The notes beneath the pieces are model-generated. The model saw nothing but the letters and a program-made list of their open reading frames with translations. It searched no databases and was not told the DNA's origin. Below are positions 34,457 through 46,795 of a stretch of DNA of 64,000 nt, piece after piece. Each line of letters opens with the position of its first letter. The first letter of the stretch is position 1. This DNA comes from Taxawa tesnikishii (nom. ined.) (Eukaryota > Ascomycota > Dothideomycetes > Dothideales), in NCBI GenBank assembly GCA_030247885.1, contig JAPDRO010000003.1, forward strand, positions 1,116,001 to 1,180,000. Reading direction: 5' to 3'. The position numbers and the translations under genes are program-made.

Positions 34457-35203
34457 AGCGAGATGGTTGGCCAAATGACCGTGTCAGTCTCTTCATATCG
34501 GAGCAGAGGAATGAGAGTCAAGGGACGAGCTGGACGTTCTATAAGGGAATCTTCGGGGTGTTCACCAGAATAAGACAACCCAACGCCTCAACTGCTGAAG
34601 GATGTGAGCGGGGCTTCGTGTTTGCCCGCCGGTCAACATTGTGCTTCTAAAGATAAGACGAGCATGAGAACCATTGTGTACCAGTATTTCAAGGCCCGAA
34701 GCGGTACTGTTTTCCTCTTATGTTTTTGTTCGGCTTTATGTATTGACAGTGACGGAACCCCTGTCTGCTAATGTAAGGCAGCAGCAACACTACTAAGCCT
34801 TGCCTACATGCCTAAGGGTTGAATACGGTCTGCGTAATGCGTGGGCTCGAGACTCGGCGACAGATGTGCATACATCAGGCGCATAGCACTCAGGGTTCGT
34901 GGGTGCTTGTGTAGCCATGCTTGCTGATGAGGTTAGCAGTGAGACGGTTGAAATGGTCTGGTTTGAGAGCACTACCGTCGACCGTCTCATGGGTGCATCT
35001 CAATGACGGAAAACCTGCCGGGTCTCAACGACTACAACGACACGAGCGGAAGGCGCATGAAGGTACGTGGACTGAGTATGCAGCGGACTCAAAGACAGCC
35101 CGGTGCTCCTGAGCACGAACAAGCTTGGATCTTTAAGCTTCTCGAATCAAAGCAGAGCCCTGCAATTCCTTAGTTCGACTATGAAACGGTGAACTTACGT
35201 TTA
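34457..35203. other. Convergent intergenic region, 0.75 kb
   Basis: It separates the CUE-protein gene from NRDE2, which is read towards it. No gene is supported and the short frames have no motifs. Confidence 0.5.
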
Positions 35204-38200
35204 TCATCTCTTGTCGCCCAGGCTCTCACTGGCGAGGCTGTCCAACAAATCCTCCAAACCCTCGAACCGGACTCGGAGTTCCTTTTCCCCTAGCACCTCA
35301 AAGACCTTTCTCATTTCCCTTTGACTCAAACCAACATCGGGCAGACCATCGAAAGTCTTGAGACCTTCGAGTACCCAACCCTTCAACCACGGCAAGTTTC
35401 GCAAACCATCCAAAAACACCTGCCGAAGCTGTTGCATCGCACCACGGAACTGGCGCTCAGAAGAGGTCTGTTGCACGACGCGCTTCTCAAAAGAGAACCA
35501 GAGCTTCCATAAATACGGAGAATGCTGCACCGGACTCGCAGCACTGAGGAGTGCGGCGGAGAACGTGGTACGGACCGACTCCGCAGTAGATCCGGAAGCA
35601 TGGTGTTTGTATCTCCGTAGTTCTTCGGAAACTGCAAAGGCCCATTCTATGACCGATGCCTTTTCGCTCAACCTTTCCTTCAGAAGCGCTCGGACACGGT
35701 CTTCAAGCCTGTGTCGAACCTCGTTGTGCGAGTGCATCTGCAGAATAAAGGTGTTGTTTGGGAACAACTTGAGACTTTCCTCTAGCTCGGCACGAACATA
35801 TGCGGGTTGGTAGGGGCGTTGCTGTTGGATATGGTATCGAAGAAGGCGGACTTTGGCTTGGTGAATGAGTTCCGCTTGCACGGTAGATTTGGTCATCGCA
35901 GCGCGGCTCTGTGCATTGAAGGATTCTATAGCGGATCGGAGAGGTTCTGCCTCTGTCAGATAAGCGAGGAGGGCCAGGCACTCGGCATACAAGGCCGCGT
36001 GTTGCGTGCTGTTAGTGAGTGATCGGTCGAACCCGTCTTTCAAGACCCTCATCGAGCGGAGTTTGGAAGCTAGAGAGATGGTACCATCTGCGGAAGATCT
36101 GTGATCGCGCACACTATCCCCGAAGGCTTCCACCAGCCAGGACAATGCTGACTGCGGCTTGTTCCCCAACAGATCGTGCCAGACGCTGCTTTGGTAAAGC
36201 AGTATGATATCCTCGCGCTGAGTGAATCCGCTACTCAAGTCGACTGCGGTGCGCCACACATGGCTTGCTCTATCGGATCTTTCGCGTTTAACTTCGATCA
36301 GGGCGCACGCGTTGTAGAGTCGCAAACTCGACGGCCGCTTCTTCAAAAGCGATCTGGCTACCTTGAATGCTGCCGTGGCATCTACATGCGCTTCAAGGGC
36401 TAGTTGGTATTCTGCGACGTCGTCGTCGTCAGGGTGAGCGTCGACGAGGAGCATCAAACCCCTGCGAGCAAATGTGCTGAGCCAATCTGAACATGGCCAG
36501 TCAAAGAAGGCAGTAGAGAATAACATAGCGGTGTCTGTCTGATAATGCGGAAGTAAGGTTTGCTCGGTAACGCGGACAATCGGGTTGCGAAGGAATGAAT
36601 CTGCGCTCCAATACTTTGCCGTACTGTCTGTGGTTGACAGAGGTGGCAGGCCACAGAAACACAGAAAAGCACCAAGCAGCGCACGAGCGGAGAAGCTCTC
36701 AGCCGTAAGTTCGAGCACCTCGCGGACGTCGGAGAAGAAGATTACGTGGTATGGATCGTCGACCTCGGACTCGTCGGTTGTTCTGCCAGGAAATGGAGTC
36801 ACCGCAGTACTTGATTCTTCATTCTCGGCGAAGCTTTTAAACGGCCGTCTGGCATCAAGAGACCGTGCTCTGGCAGCTACCTGACTCGGAGGTTCCTGTT
36901 CCTCATCCACGCTTTTGCCCCAGCCCAACGCACGTTCTTCGCCAAAACGTGGAACTTCACTCTCCCAGAACACCTCGAACGCTTCCAGGCTGGCTTGACG
37001 CTCTTGCGCCATGAGCTCACCAGGCCTTAAGATATGATATTCAATCAGGGCTTGCCAAAGAGCAATGGCTAGCTCTTCGTAGCCAGCCTCTTGTATGAAC
37101 CTTGTCATTCGGAGTAAGACGTAGAGCTGAACATCTCGGACTTGGTCCTTCCTGGCTCCTGAAGCGGACAAGCTTGAGATCTGAAGATTGCGGAGGCACT
37201 CTACAAAGGCAAGTTTGCAACTCTCGAAACGAAAAGTGATAGGGTTTGATTGAATATAATCGAGATATTTCGTCCAGAGACGGGCACTGGTTGGGTTGGC
37301 CTGAAGAGCCTCCTGCCACTTCTGCGTACGTTTCTGCGAGTCCCAGATCAAAGCTCCTTCATCCAGCATCCCTTGCAGTAGAACAACGGATTCTCCGCGA
37401 ACAGAGCGCAAAGCCGTTTCGTATAAGGAAAGGCGCATATCGGCCAGGGTTCGTCTCTCCATATTGGTTAAGCTGGAAGAATCAACACCTGGACGCACTA
37501 TCATGGCCTGGTGTGCGATGAGATCCAGCCAAGGGTCGAGATCAGCGGGGTGCTCTTTGGTCCTCTGAACAAGCTCTGCATTTCGGCGGCGGACGTGCAA
37601 ATCCAGATCGGGCTCCCGTTCTCCAGCGGAATCGCTCACATACTCCATATCTGTATCTGCTGGCTGGTCATCCTTGGCCCTGCCCTCTATCGACCTGTAG
37701 TCAGCGTGACCAGGTTCAGGCGACTCAGAGTTCCGCTTCCTTTCTCTGCTCGGCTGAAGAGCAACGAAACTCTCCGCGACGCCGAACTGATCAAAGTTGT
37801 CGCTTGGACTAACGAGTCGGACCAGACGAACGTTGCGTATCTCGCGTTGACGCTTTAGGAGATGCCGCATGCTGCGGGTGCGACGTTCCTCTTCTATGAT
37901 CGCGCGTCCGTCCGTGCTGGCAGTTGCGTCGATCTTCAGACTTCTCTTGAGCCCAAGTACGGATCCAGATCCAGCTCGGAAGTAGGACGGCACGTCGTAA
38001 CGATGCAAACTGCCATAGGAGAGATTCTTGGGGTCTCCACGACGGTCAACAAAGAACAAGCCCTCAGCACCGTCTACCTGCGCCTTGTCCTCGTGCGCGG
38101 GCCTGGGTGCAGCATCAGGCGCATCCCGCCTTCTGCCTTCATCACGGTCCCGATGCGTCCACTTTGTGCCGCGATCTTCTGATACCTCTCCCCGCCGCTT

Positions 38201-38353
38201 CCTGAGACGATCCTTGTCGCGTTTCCTTTCTCGAGATGCGGTCCTCTTTATCCTTTCCCTAGATGTCTTCTCCTCTGCGGCGTTCTTTCCTGGAATAGGC
38301 TTTGGTCGGAAACTCGAAAACTTGGGGACGGCGGCACCGTCTGGCTTGGACAT
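35204..38353 (-). CDS. NRDE2: NRDE2/Nrl1 nuclear RNA-processing protein
   Basis: A single exon of 3150 bases encodes 1049 residues without a break. The N-terminus starts MSKPDGAAVPKFSSFRPKP and is very basic (RERKRDKDRLRKRR). The family hallmark FFVDRRGDPKNLSYGSLHRY is near residue 100. The NRDE-2 domain follows (VRRRNAELVQRTKEHPADLD, WLDLIAHQAMI), then HAT-type helical repeats to the C-terminus (SARLWTKYLDYIQSNPITF). In fission yeast Nrl1 binds the Mtr4-like helicase Mtl1 and splicing factors; the animal protein binds MTR4 and limits exosome recruitment. A role in nuclear RNA surveillance and splicing is therefore likely. It is transcribed away from UTP10 across 357 bases. Confidence 0.93.
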   Translation of the reverse strand: MSKPDGAAVPKFSSFRPKPIPGKNAAEEKTSRERIKRTASRERKRDKDRLRKRRGEVSEDRGTKWTHRDRDEGRRRDAPDAAPRPAHEDKAQVDGAEGLFFVDRRGDPKNLSYGSLHRYDVPSYFRAGSGSVLGLKRSLKIDATASTDGRAIIEEERRTRSMRHLLKRQREIRNVRLVRLVSPSDNFDQFGVAESFVALQPSRERKRNSESPEPGHADYRSIEGRAKDDQPADTDMEYVSDSAGEREPDLDLHVRRRNAELVQRTKEHPADLDPWLDLIAHQAMIVRPGVDSSSLTNMERRTLADMRLSLYETALRSVRGESVVLLQGMLDEGALIWDSQKRTQKWQEALQANPTSARLWTKYLDYIQSNPITFRFESCKLAFVECLRNLQISSLSASGARKDQVRDVQLYVLLRMTRFIQEAGYEELAIALWQALIEYHILRPGELMAQERQASLEAFEVFWESEVPRFGEERALGWGKSVDEEQEPPSQVAARARSLDARRPFKSFAENEESSTAVTPFPGRTTDESEVDDPYHVIFFSDVREVLELTAESFSARALLGAFLCFCGLPPLSTTDSTAKYWSADSFLRNPIVRVTEQTLLPHYQTDTAMLFSTAFFDWPCSDWLSTFARRGLMLLVDAHPDDDDVAEYQLALEAHVDATAAFKVARSLLKKRPSSLRLYNACALIEVKRERSDRASHVWRTAVDLSSGFTQREDIILLYQSSVWHDLLGNKPQSALSWLVEAFGDSVRDHRSSADGTISLASKLRSMRVLKDGFDRSLTNSTQHAALYAECLALLAYLTEAEPLRSAIESFNAQSRAAMTKSTVQAELIHQAKVRLLRYHIQQQRPYQPAYVRAELEESLKLFPNNTFILQMHSHNEVRHRLEDRVRALLKERLSEKASVIEWAFAVSEELRRYKHHASGSTAESVRTTFSAALLSAASPVQHSPYLWKLWFSFEKRVVQQTSSERQFRGAMQQLRQVFLDGLRNLPWLKGWVLEGLKTFDGLPDVGLSQREMRKVFEVLGEKELRVRFEGLEDLLDSLASESLGDKR

Positions 38354-38710
38354 GTCTAGGTTATCGTTGGTTCATGCTGATGCGACACGACACCTGTGGA
38401 AGGAGGGAAAAAGGGAATTGTATATACTTCGGACCAGTCATTGACACATGCAAGTCTCGCAGAGCCTCACGGAAGTCGTCCGCCCCCGCAAAGCTTGGCA
38501 TGATGCGCTTCTGAAATTTTAGAACTTCGCCTTGGCCAAAGCGCGAGTGCAGCAGAGTAGAACGCTGCCACACATCTCTGCGCTAGTAACAGCATTGCAT
38601 TGACGAAACACCTCGTCGCATATGGAGGTTTTGGAACACTGGACACGGACTGAGGCGCATCAACTTCGCATCACGACCGCAACCTACCAGCCTGTTGTAA
38701 ACCCGCCATC
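38354..38710. promoter_or_regulatory. Bidirectional promoter, NRDE2 and UTP10
   Basis: The start codons of two nuclear RNA-processing genes are 357 bases apart. TGAAATTTTAG at 38512-38522 resembles the ribosomal RNA processing element (core AAATTTT) found upstream of yeast ribosome-biogenesis genes. The match is short and could be chance. Confidence 0.4.
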
Positions 38711-41700
38711 ATGGCGTCAGCGCTGCAGCAGCAGCTATCTGCTATTGCCGCCAAAACCACACACGCACTCGACTTGAAGGCCCAAAGAGCTCAACATGGC
38801 AAATCACTTCTCTTTGAGCCGAGGGACGCCGCCGCTCAAACATTCGACACCATCTTTCAAATATGCCTCGAAGGTTTCGAAGAGCTATGCATGCTGGATC
38901 CCAAGTTCAACGCCTTTGCACAAAACCTCTTCAGCGAACAGAGCAAGGACGAGGACCGCACACAGATGTCTGCTGCGCAGAACGAAGAGCTGGACACAGT
39001 TATAAAGAGCTTCCTCGCGCTTGTGGGCGGACGGCTACTCTTGAAGCCCGGCCAGAAGGCTGTGGAATGGCTTGTTCGCAGATTTCAGTAGGCTTCTTGC
39101 TTGACTTCGAGCTCGACCATGTCCGCTGACTAGGTACAGGGTACACGAGTATAACACAGACTGGCTCATTCTCACCTTCCTCCCGTATCACACAAGCTCC
39201 ATCTTTCCCTCTCTGCTTTCGATCTTACCGAAAACACTCCCCCAGCGTTCAGATTCCTCCAACCATACGTCACGTCTTTGACCAACCCCCTAGACCGGCG
39301 GTATTGCATGCAGCGATCAACAACCCGGGCTTCTTCTCCCAGCTGAATCAGTATACTATTACAGTGGCCAAGCAAGGATACCAATCAGCTGTTCAGCTCG
39401 GATTCTGGGCAAGTCTTACAGCGCAAGCTCTCCACGGTCAGCTCGAACAAGCACAATCTGGTCGCGCGGACGTCCGTAGACAACGTGAGGAGGATCTTCT
39501 ATTGCAGGTCATCCCCTCCTTCAGCAGACTTTACGTATTCGCAATGCACCGGAACTTTACCTTGGCTCTTGTATGATCATCACCATATTGGTCAGCAAAA
39601 CGCAGCTGGAAGACAAAGTATTAGACAGCTTGATGGATGCTGTAGCCAAATTCTGGTCTGCGCAAACTCTTGACGAGGGATTAACAAGCCTCTGCATCAT
39701 CGCAGAGGAGAGACAAGCCGCTAAACTTCCTCGTCAAACAGCGAGAGTGCTCTTGGTTCTGACTGACCTCTCGCGACGGTTAGAACGTCTGTCACAAAGG
39801 CAGCGAGTTCAGAGGCTACAGCTGGGTTTGGCACTTGCTGCTGTCGACGAACTAGGTGGTCAGCGCGTAAAAGAAGCTTTGGATGCGGTTAGCAGCACCT
39901 TCGCAAGGGATCTCCTTACAAATCAGCAAAAGGTTGCTGTCATGCGGTCGTTCTTCACGGCTCTGACGAATGCGAACATGGCTACCGCCCTGCAAGCGCA
40001 CAAAGAATACTTCACGGACATAGTTGTGCGCCTGTTTGAACTGCCCAAAACGCGCGATCTGGCACAAGAAGCGGCAGATGCGTCAAACGTCGATGTTGCA
40101 TTGTTAGAAACGCTGCTACGGGTGCCATTGAGGCCCCCTCCAACGTCTGATGGCAGCACTGATGAAGACGTGGAGATGGCTGAGGAGCCCACCGAAGGTA
40201 GTGGATCGCTGATCGAAGATGCATTGTCAGGTCTCCCAGGCAGCTTGCCCCGGACTACTCGTTCTTTGAAGTGGACAAGTCAGACTTCGGCAGATTCTTT
40301 GATGTCTTTGTACTCGTCCTTCAGTCGAGATACGGAATGGAGCAACTGTTGCAACACCCTGCCCTTCAGAGCCAGCATGCCTTCACTCGACCGGCATATT
40401 TAACATTCTGCTTGCGTCTGGCCGTCAGCAGAAGCCCCGGAATTGTTCGAAGCTCGGGTCTTCGAGCGGCAGTGCAAAGAGTACAGGAGGGCAATGAAGA
40501 TCCTGTTGACATGCAAGGCATCATCCAATTTGCCTTGGTCGGATTAGCAGATGTCTCGCAACCTGTACGAAGAGCGGCCGCTGATCTGCTGATTGGGATG
40601 GAGAGGTTATACCAAGCAAACAACGGCAAAGTCCCGGCGAACATCAAGATTTGGGCACAAGACGACCTTTATGACAACTCCACTAGGGACCTGCGTTGGT
40701 TGAGCAGCCAAGACGCATACATGATTCTCTCTACCATTCTTGTGCCGAAACTGGAAGAGTGCGTGCTTGATCCACTCCAGGCTGCACGTGTACTGAAGGA
40801 CGCAATGGAGGGTACCTCTTCTACAACTTCCGAACAGTCAATGAGCCAAACAAAAGAGCTCAAAACCTCCGCTCGATCGGCACTTTATACTTTTATATGC
40901 AGCCATGCTTGCGTCAACCCCATCCTGACGGCTCGATATGAGCAACTGTTGGTTCTCTCCAACGTTGGAAAGACTGGCAATCAAGCACGTGTTGAGGTTT
41001 TGGTGCCTTCATTGAAGAAGTGGGCTGCTTTGCCTGAAAACGACTTCAAGGAGGCCGAGAGGATGTTTGGTACAGAGGCGACAAACCTTACGAAGGAATA
41101 CCTTAACTGCTTGACCTCGCGTACATCGGAGGAGCTGGATTGTTTGAAAGATTTGGCCAGTGGACGTACGCTACGTTTGAGAGATACTGTGACCGCCCTC
41201 CGCCGATTCCAACGGATGTGGCCTGCGATGAAGACAAACGCTCAGGTGAACATTGGTTTGTTCCTCTTAGAACATGCCTTGAACGACGAAGCAGAAGAAG
41301 CGGCCTCAACAAGGCAGACAGAAGCCTTGGAAGTACTCCGGAATGTCAACCTCTCGACAGAAGTCCTGTCTGCATTCTTGGAATCAGTTCCGGACATTGC
41401 GCAGATGCAGGACAATCCTCCAGCTGCGAAGCGCCGACGCACGAGCAAGTCTGAGTCAAGTCGTATGCAGTCCGTGGACCAGTCACAGCTCCAATCAGCC
41501 GTCCGCAGGTTAACGCTTGTACTCGAGCTTGTAGAAGCATCTAAGCCTGAACGACACACCGAACTGCTTAAGAACATGTTCCATGTGCTCGGAGAGCTGC
41601 AAAATTACCGAATGCAAATGGGATCCGACCTTGTGTACCTCCAAGGGATGACTATTGGGTCTTTGCTGGCTATTGTCGACGCTCTGAAGGTAGGTTTCGG

Positions 41701-44357
41701 TCAAGAAGGTTGGCATGTGTGGACACTAACAACGAGCAGTCATCGCCGAACTCAAGGATTGATCGTATGGTACTTCGAGCAGACCTAGTTGTCGAATGTG
41801 TGAGGTCGACCGCCAGCACACAAGTTCACAACGCTGCTCTCTTGCTTATTTCCAGCCTCGCCACGTGGGCGCCAGATCTCGTGCTGCACAGCGTTATGCC
41901 TATCTTCACGTTTATGAGCACTACACTTCTGCGGCAGAGTGATGACTATTCAGCGCATGTTATCGACCAGGTGAGCCAATTTTATTGCTCAGTCATCAAT
42001 CGACGCTAACATCCTGTAGACCGTCTCCCGGGTTGTCCCGCCTTTGGCCGCATCTCTGCGAAAGAACAAACAGGACCTTGTAACCGGAGCGGCCGAGCTG
42101 TTGTTGAGCTTCACTGCAGCATTTGAGCATATTCCGCTGCACCGGCGTCTGCGCTTGTTCAGTCACCTTGCAGACGCATTGGGCCCAGATGATTCTCTTT
42201 ACGCCATCATTGCTATGCTCGCCGAAAAATATCCCACGGACAAGATGGTTCCTTCATTCTCTGCAGAACTCATGAATGCTTTCGACCCGATTGTCCAACT
42301 CACCGCCGCCTCCAAATACCTTGATCTGGTTAGCGATGCTCTGAAACCAAGGAGGACCTTCTCAGAGGCGGTGCTCGGCTTCAACGATAAATCCGCGGAT
42401 CAGATAGAAGGCTCGATCAGCCATCTGCTCGCCTCCCTTGCCAAGCTGTTGGAGAACCGGCCTCTGCACTCAAAGATTGGTAAGGCCTTAAAGCAGGACA
42501 GCAACGAGGCCGAATCGGTGCGTACGGCATCAAGCGTCCTTCTCCAAAAGATTATGAGCCTTGCAAAGGAGTTGGGAGATCGATCCGTCTTTGCTCGCCC
42601 TTGCGACACGCTGCTGTCTGCCGGTCTTGGCCTGCTTCCAACTCAGCACTTTGTTCGTTCGGCGCAGTCCTTGTTGGAGAATCCCGACGAGAGCTTGCGG
42701 GTTATGGTCTTCCGTTCGCTCGAGAAACGCCTGCAAAGTGCCAGAATCGTTGATGCGGCAATCCGCGATTCAATGCTCGCCTTCTTGCCCACTTTGACAG
42801 CAGCGGTGAAAGACATGCCTAGTATTGCGCTCAAACATGGTGCGATCCTTTGCATCGACCAGATCAATGAAAAGTATGGTAAGAAAGAGGCTGGGGCTGT
42901 CTTGTCCGCTGCAGAAGTCATCGCATCTGAGAGTGCGCTTGGGAGCACCGACGAATCGCTTCGCATCATCTCGCTCCTCTGCTTAGCTTCCATGGTGGAC
43001 ACACTACGGGATGATATCGTGCCTCTTACACCGAGGATCTTAGAGCGTGCTTTCAGTTTCTTGGATGCGACGGTCAGCGACTCGGTTGCCTCGGCCCATG
43101 CCCAAGGGCTCCACGATGCTGTGTATGCCTTCGTCAACGCCGTACTCGAGCATCTGCCCTGGATGCTCTCCGCAGACATGCTTGACCGGCTATTGCGACT
43201 CACTTATCGATCTGCTGCAAGCGAAACGACCGGTCATAGAGGTGCTGAGACTCGTAGTCAATTTGCAGATCTCATCTGTAAGCAGGTTGATGCGCAGGCA
43301 ATGCTGACAGCGCTGGACAAGACGTTCGAGGCGGCAATGGAAGACGGTCATGTGGTAAGTTCTTTTACATTTTGTTCCCAGCAAATTTTGCTTTCGCATG
43401 GCGGTGCTCTGCAGTTTTGTTTCGACTAGTCAGCTAACGTTGCTGCAGGCACTGAATGAATTACTGCTTGTACTTTACAAGGTCGTGACAAGCCATCCCA
43501 AGGCGGTTCTTGTCAGGCAAGCTCAGACGTTCTTCTCTGTCTTGATGAAGACCTTCGATGTCCGCCGTTTGTTATCTTTACGTAAGGAAGCGGAGCTTGA
43601 CGCCGGAACCATCTCTGTGCTCGACAACAAGCGGGATGAGATTGCTCTCGAAGCTGTCATGCGCCTCAATGACTCTGTTTTCCGGCCCTTCTTTGTGCGA
43701 CTTGTGGAATGGGCGACGGCGGGTTTGCCAAAGAGCGACACCAAAGGACGTCTTCTTCGCTCCGCTAGCCTCTATGGGTTCCTCTCCCGCTTCTTTGAAC
43801 AGCTCAAGTCCATTGTTACCAGCTACTCGGGTTACTTTCTGGAACATGCAGCTGCCACGCTCAGCTCGACCTTGCCGGACAGCGACGATAAAAAATCACT
43901 GCTGAAAAACGTGCTTGAGACCCTTCTCAGCAGCTTCAGGCACGATCAGGACGACTTTTGGCAAGCCCCCGCCCACTTCTCCGCCATCAGCGAGCCCTTG
44001 CTCAAACAGCTGTCGCACGCCAAGCAGCCTGAGATCCGCGACTCACTCGGAGTAGTCGACACGATCACAGAGTTGGCTGTCGCTTCAGCGTCGCCGGAAC
44101 ACCACAAGGAGTTGAACGCGGCCATACTGAGGCTCATGCGGGTCGATGACGCGCTGGTGAGGTTGGCAGCGGTCAAGTGCGAGCAAAGCTTAACGGAGCG
44201 TTTGGGCGAGGACTGGCTAGGACTGCTGCCAGAAATGCTGCCGTTCATCAGCGAGTTGCAGGAGGACGATGACGAGGTGGTTGAGAGGGAGACTCTGGCC
44301 TGGATTAGGAGGATTGAAAGCATTCTGGGAGAGAGCTTGGAGGGGATGCTACAGTGA
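38711..44357 (+). CDS. UTP10: U3 snoRNP / t-UTP protein Utp10 (HEATR1)
   Basis: Five exons (38711-39087, 39134-41689, 41740-41970, 42020-43354, 43449-44357) encode about 1803 residues, the expected size. The N-terminus is MASALQQQLSAIAAKTTHAL. SLLFEPRDAAAQTFDTIF, LAVSRSPGIVRSS and PVRRAAADLLIGMERLYQ follow. The C-terminal BP28CT region includes QTFFSVLMKTFDVRRLLSLR, and the protein ends with HEAT repeats and LGESLEGMLQ. Utp10 is part of the t-UTP module that loads first on nascent pre-rRNA and supports Pol I transcription and 18S maturation in the nucleolus. Four apparent single-base losses lie in exon 2 near 39246, 39299, 39530 and 40240. After that more than 4 kb is clean. All introns are short with good GT...AG ends. 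Confidence 0.95.
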
Positions 44358-44782
44358 TACGCGAGCGTAGTAAAGATGCCTTCTAGTTGTATGTGTATAT
44401 GTCCGTGTAGGGAGGTGCAGGTGCCGCACTTACTGGCGCTTATGGCAGATTGTACTACAATACCGAATATTCGTTACTTGTTACATGCCTGAATAGTTAC
44501 AATAACAAAACTGGGTGCCAAACGTCAAGGTAGTCTGGGCGTCCGGAATCAGTTCGTAAGAGCCGAGGTTGGATGTGTGTGTTTGTGTGGAGGAGCGTTA
44601 CTTCGTGCGTACATATCATGTCGCTTGTCGCATGCTCATTACTACCAATTGAAAGAGCGAAAGCAATCCGCATTCCTGATTGTTGCCTGCGCAAGTTCGA
44701 CTCCTTCCTCTCCAGCTCTTGTCTTCCTCATCAGGCACCCTTCTCTCATCTCAACTGACGGCCCGCTTCTGCTCGACCGGCC
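44358..44782. promoter_or_regulatory. Intergenic, UTP10 to DENND11-like gene
   Basis: It holds the UTP10 3' UTR and the next promoter. GT-rich GTATGTGTATATGTCCGTG lies just after the UTP10 stop. No gene is supported. Confidence 0.5.
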
Positions 44783-46795
44783 ATGGGACCTACATCCCTT
44801 CAGGACTCGAGCGGGTCGCTGCCGCCCATTGCTGCCCTGTTCCTTGTGGTTTTTGACCGAAAGGTAGGGTATGTGCATGTCTAGACTACCTACCGCTCTG
44901 CATACTAACACGTGTGTCCTTCAGATACACCATCGCCTGGAAACGATCAATACCTGATGGTATGCCTTACCTCCTTCGAGCCACGTCCTTTCCCCCTGCT
45001 ACCGCTGACATGCTCGACAGTCGATCTCGATGCTGTCGAATACAAGTCCCTACCCTCTGGCTTGCACAATGTGCAGTCTGATCTAATGTGCGTTTCTTTG
45101 CGCACCCCACAAAGTCAAATGCGCAACGCTCAACCCAGGAAACAGATACTTTGTCCATGGAGATCATGCAGGCCTGAGCGCTTTCGTGAATCAGCCGGCA
45201 GAGGAGTCACAACGCAACGCCCACTTCGCAGCAGTCGGTGTGCTGGTGCCCTTAACTCTCGGACGACTTGGACGGAGTTGGTTACATGCGGAAGAGCTGC
45301 GCAGATTGGCACAGTATGCCATGTCTGCTTCTTGCGTAAGAGGAGTATTGGATTAACATCTTGTCAGACGGACCGTCCATGACACGAATGACATCAGCGT
45401 ATTGGAAGATTACTGGACTGCTCACCGTTCGGACGAACACGGCGAGCGTACGAAGGTACTGGCAGAACCTAGCTCGCCAACCGAAGGGCGTCAGGCATCC
45501 TCGAATCAGCCACAGAAGCGCAAAAACAGGGCGTTGTCTGATGCCGTGGGATTTTCGGGTAGCGATCATGTCCTTTCCCTGGAGCACCCAGCTCTCTCGT
45601 TGCCAGCTCTGCTGAGTATGTTCGGGCCGTTGCTGTTTCCATTGCATAGGGCAGCTCTGCTTCGAAAGAGGATACTGCTGGTCGGGAGTGCTCCCGTCAA
45701 GCAAAGTTGCAACTTTGGTATGGCTATCGTGCTATGGAACGTCAAGCTCAGGAACTTTCGCTGACCCCGGAATCTGATAGTATATGGCATTTCCATCCTC
45801 TCGAACATTCCACCTTCTCTGTTAGACGCCGTTCCCACTGCAGAATCACTCTCGCGTATCCGCCCCTCTTCAACGTTGGAATCCATGATATCCCCGTGCT
45901 GCAGGAGCAGGCTGATGGTGGCAAGGACGCTGATCATAGGCAGACGGGATGGGTGGCATGCACAACGGACGACATACTGGCCACAAAGGTGCAACTATCT
46001 GATATAGTTGTCGAACTACCCAGCACCAACTCGGTTGACACCTCCTCCAAAGTCTGGCCGAGGATACGTACATCATCAGGCCACACAATTAAAGCCACAC
46101 AGCGTGACCTTCGAAAGTACACGAGCCTGCGCAAAGAATTGCTCCGCTTGCAACAGCGTAGGCAGGCAGAATCTCGTTACACGGATGCTGAGGACGACGA
46201 CACGATTCATGATCAGGACGATGAGTCGAGGCCTCTTGTGCAGCCACCGCCAGCGGAAGAGAGTGAAGAAGGAGACTATAGTCCGCTGGAAAACGAATCC
46301 AGCATCGTCGAGCCATCATCCTGGGCAGCTATCGCGTACAGTTCGTTCCTCTGGTGGGCCTCTGCAGGCGAGCGAGATGCGCTGTTAGCAGATGAGGCAA
46401 ACCAGGATTCTGTTCTTCTGGACGAGCTCTCGAATGCCATTTCGCCCTACTCCTACTCGCGATTGGCCAAGCGAAGGTCATCTAACGCACATGAACAAGG
46501 AGAGGGTTTGGAGAATGCCCAGGAGGTGGCGACACTGCTCATTGCCTATTTTCATCGACTAACAGCTCTGATGTTAGAAACGATTGAAGATGTGGTTTCA
46601 TTCGATGGGGATGCGGAGAGCGAAGCTGATCAAGGCAAAGTGGTCGTGGAGAACCACGATTTAGCACGTATGGGCCTGGACGTTTGGAGCGAAGCGGATA
46701 AGTCGTTCGTGCGGGAAACCGTGGCCTTGTACTTTGGCCGCGAGGCTGAGGTCAAGGGAAGAAGCGTTGAATGTTGCGGCGTCAAGATATGCTAG
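44783..46795 (+). CDS. DENND11/LCHN-like DENN-fold protein
   Basis: Six exons (44783-44868, 44925-44959, 45021-45087, 45146-45313, 45368-45717, 45781-46795) encode about 573 residues. The longin-like uDENN part shows ALFLVVFDRKVGYTIAWKRS, EYKSLPSGLHNVQSDLIYFV, HAGLSAFVNQPAEE and VGVLVPLTLGRLGRSW. The cDENN strand is LFPLHRAALLRKRILLVGS, followed by GIHDIPVLQEQ and TGWVACTTDDIL. This order matches LCHN (DENND11) and its fungal homologues with DUF4484. DENN proteins act as exchange factors for Rab GTPases or as their regulators at membranes. The C-terminal half is acidic and helical and ends CCGVKIC. One base seems lost in the CCCC run near 45863, just before LFNVGIHDIP. The exact Rab partner is not known. 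Confidence 0.8.
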
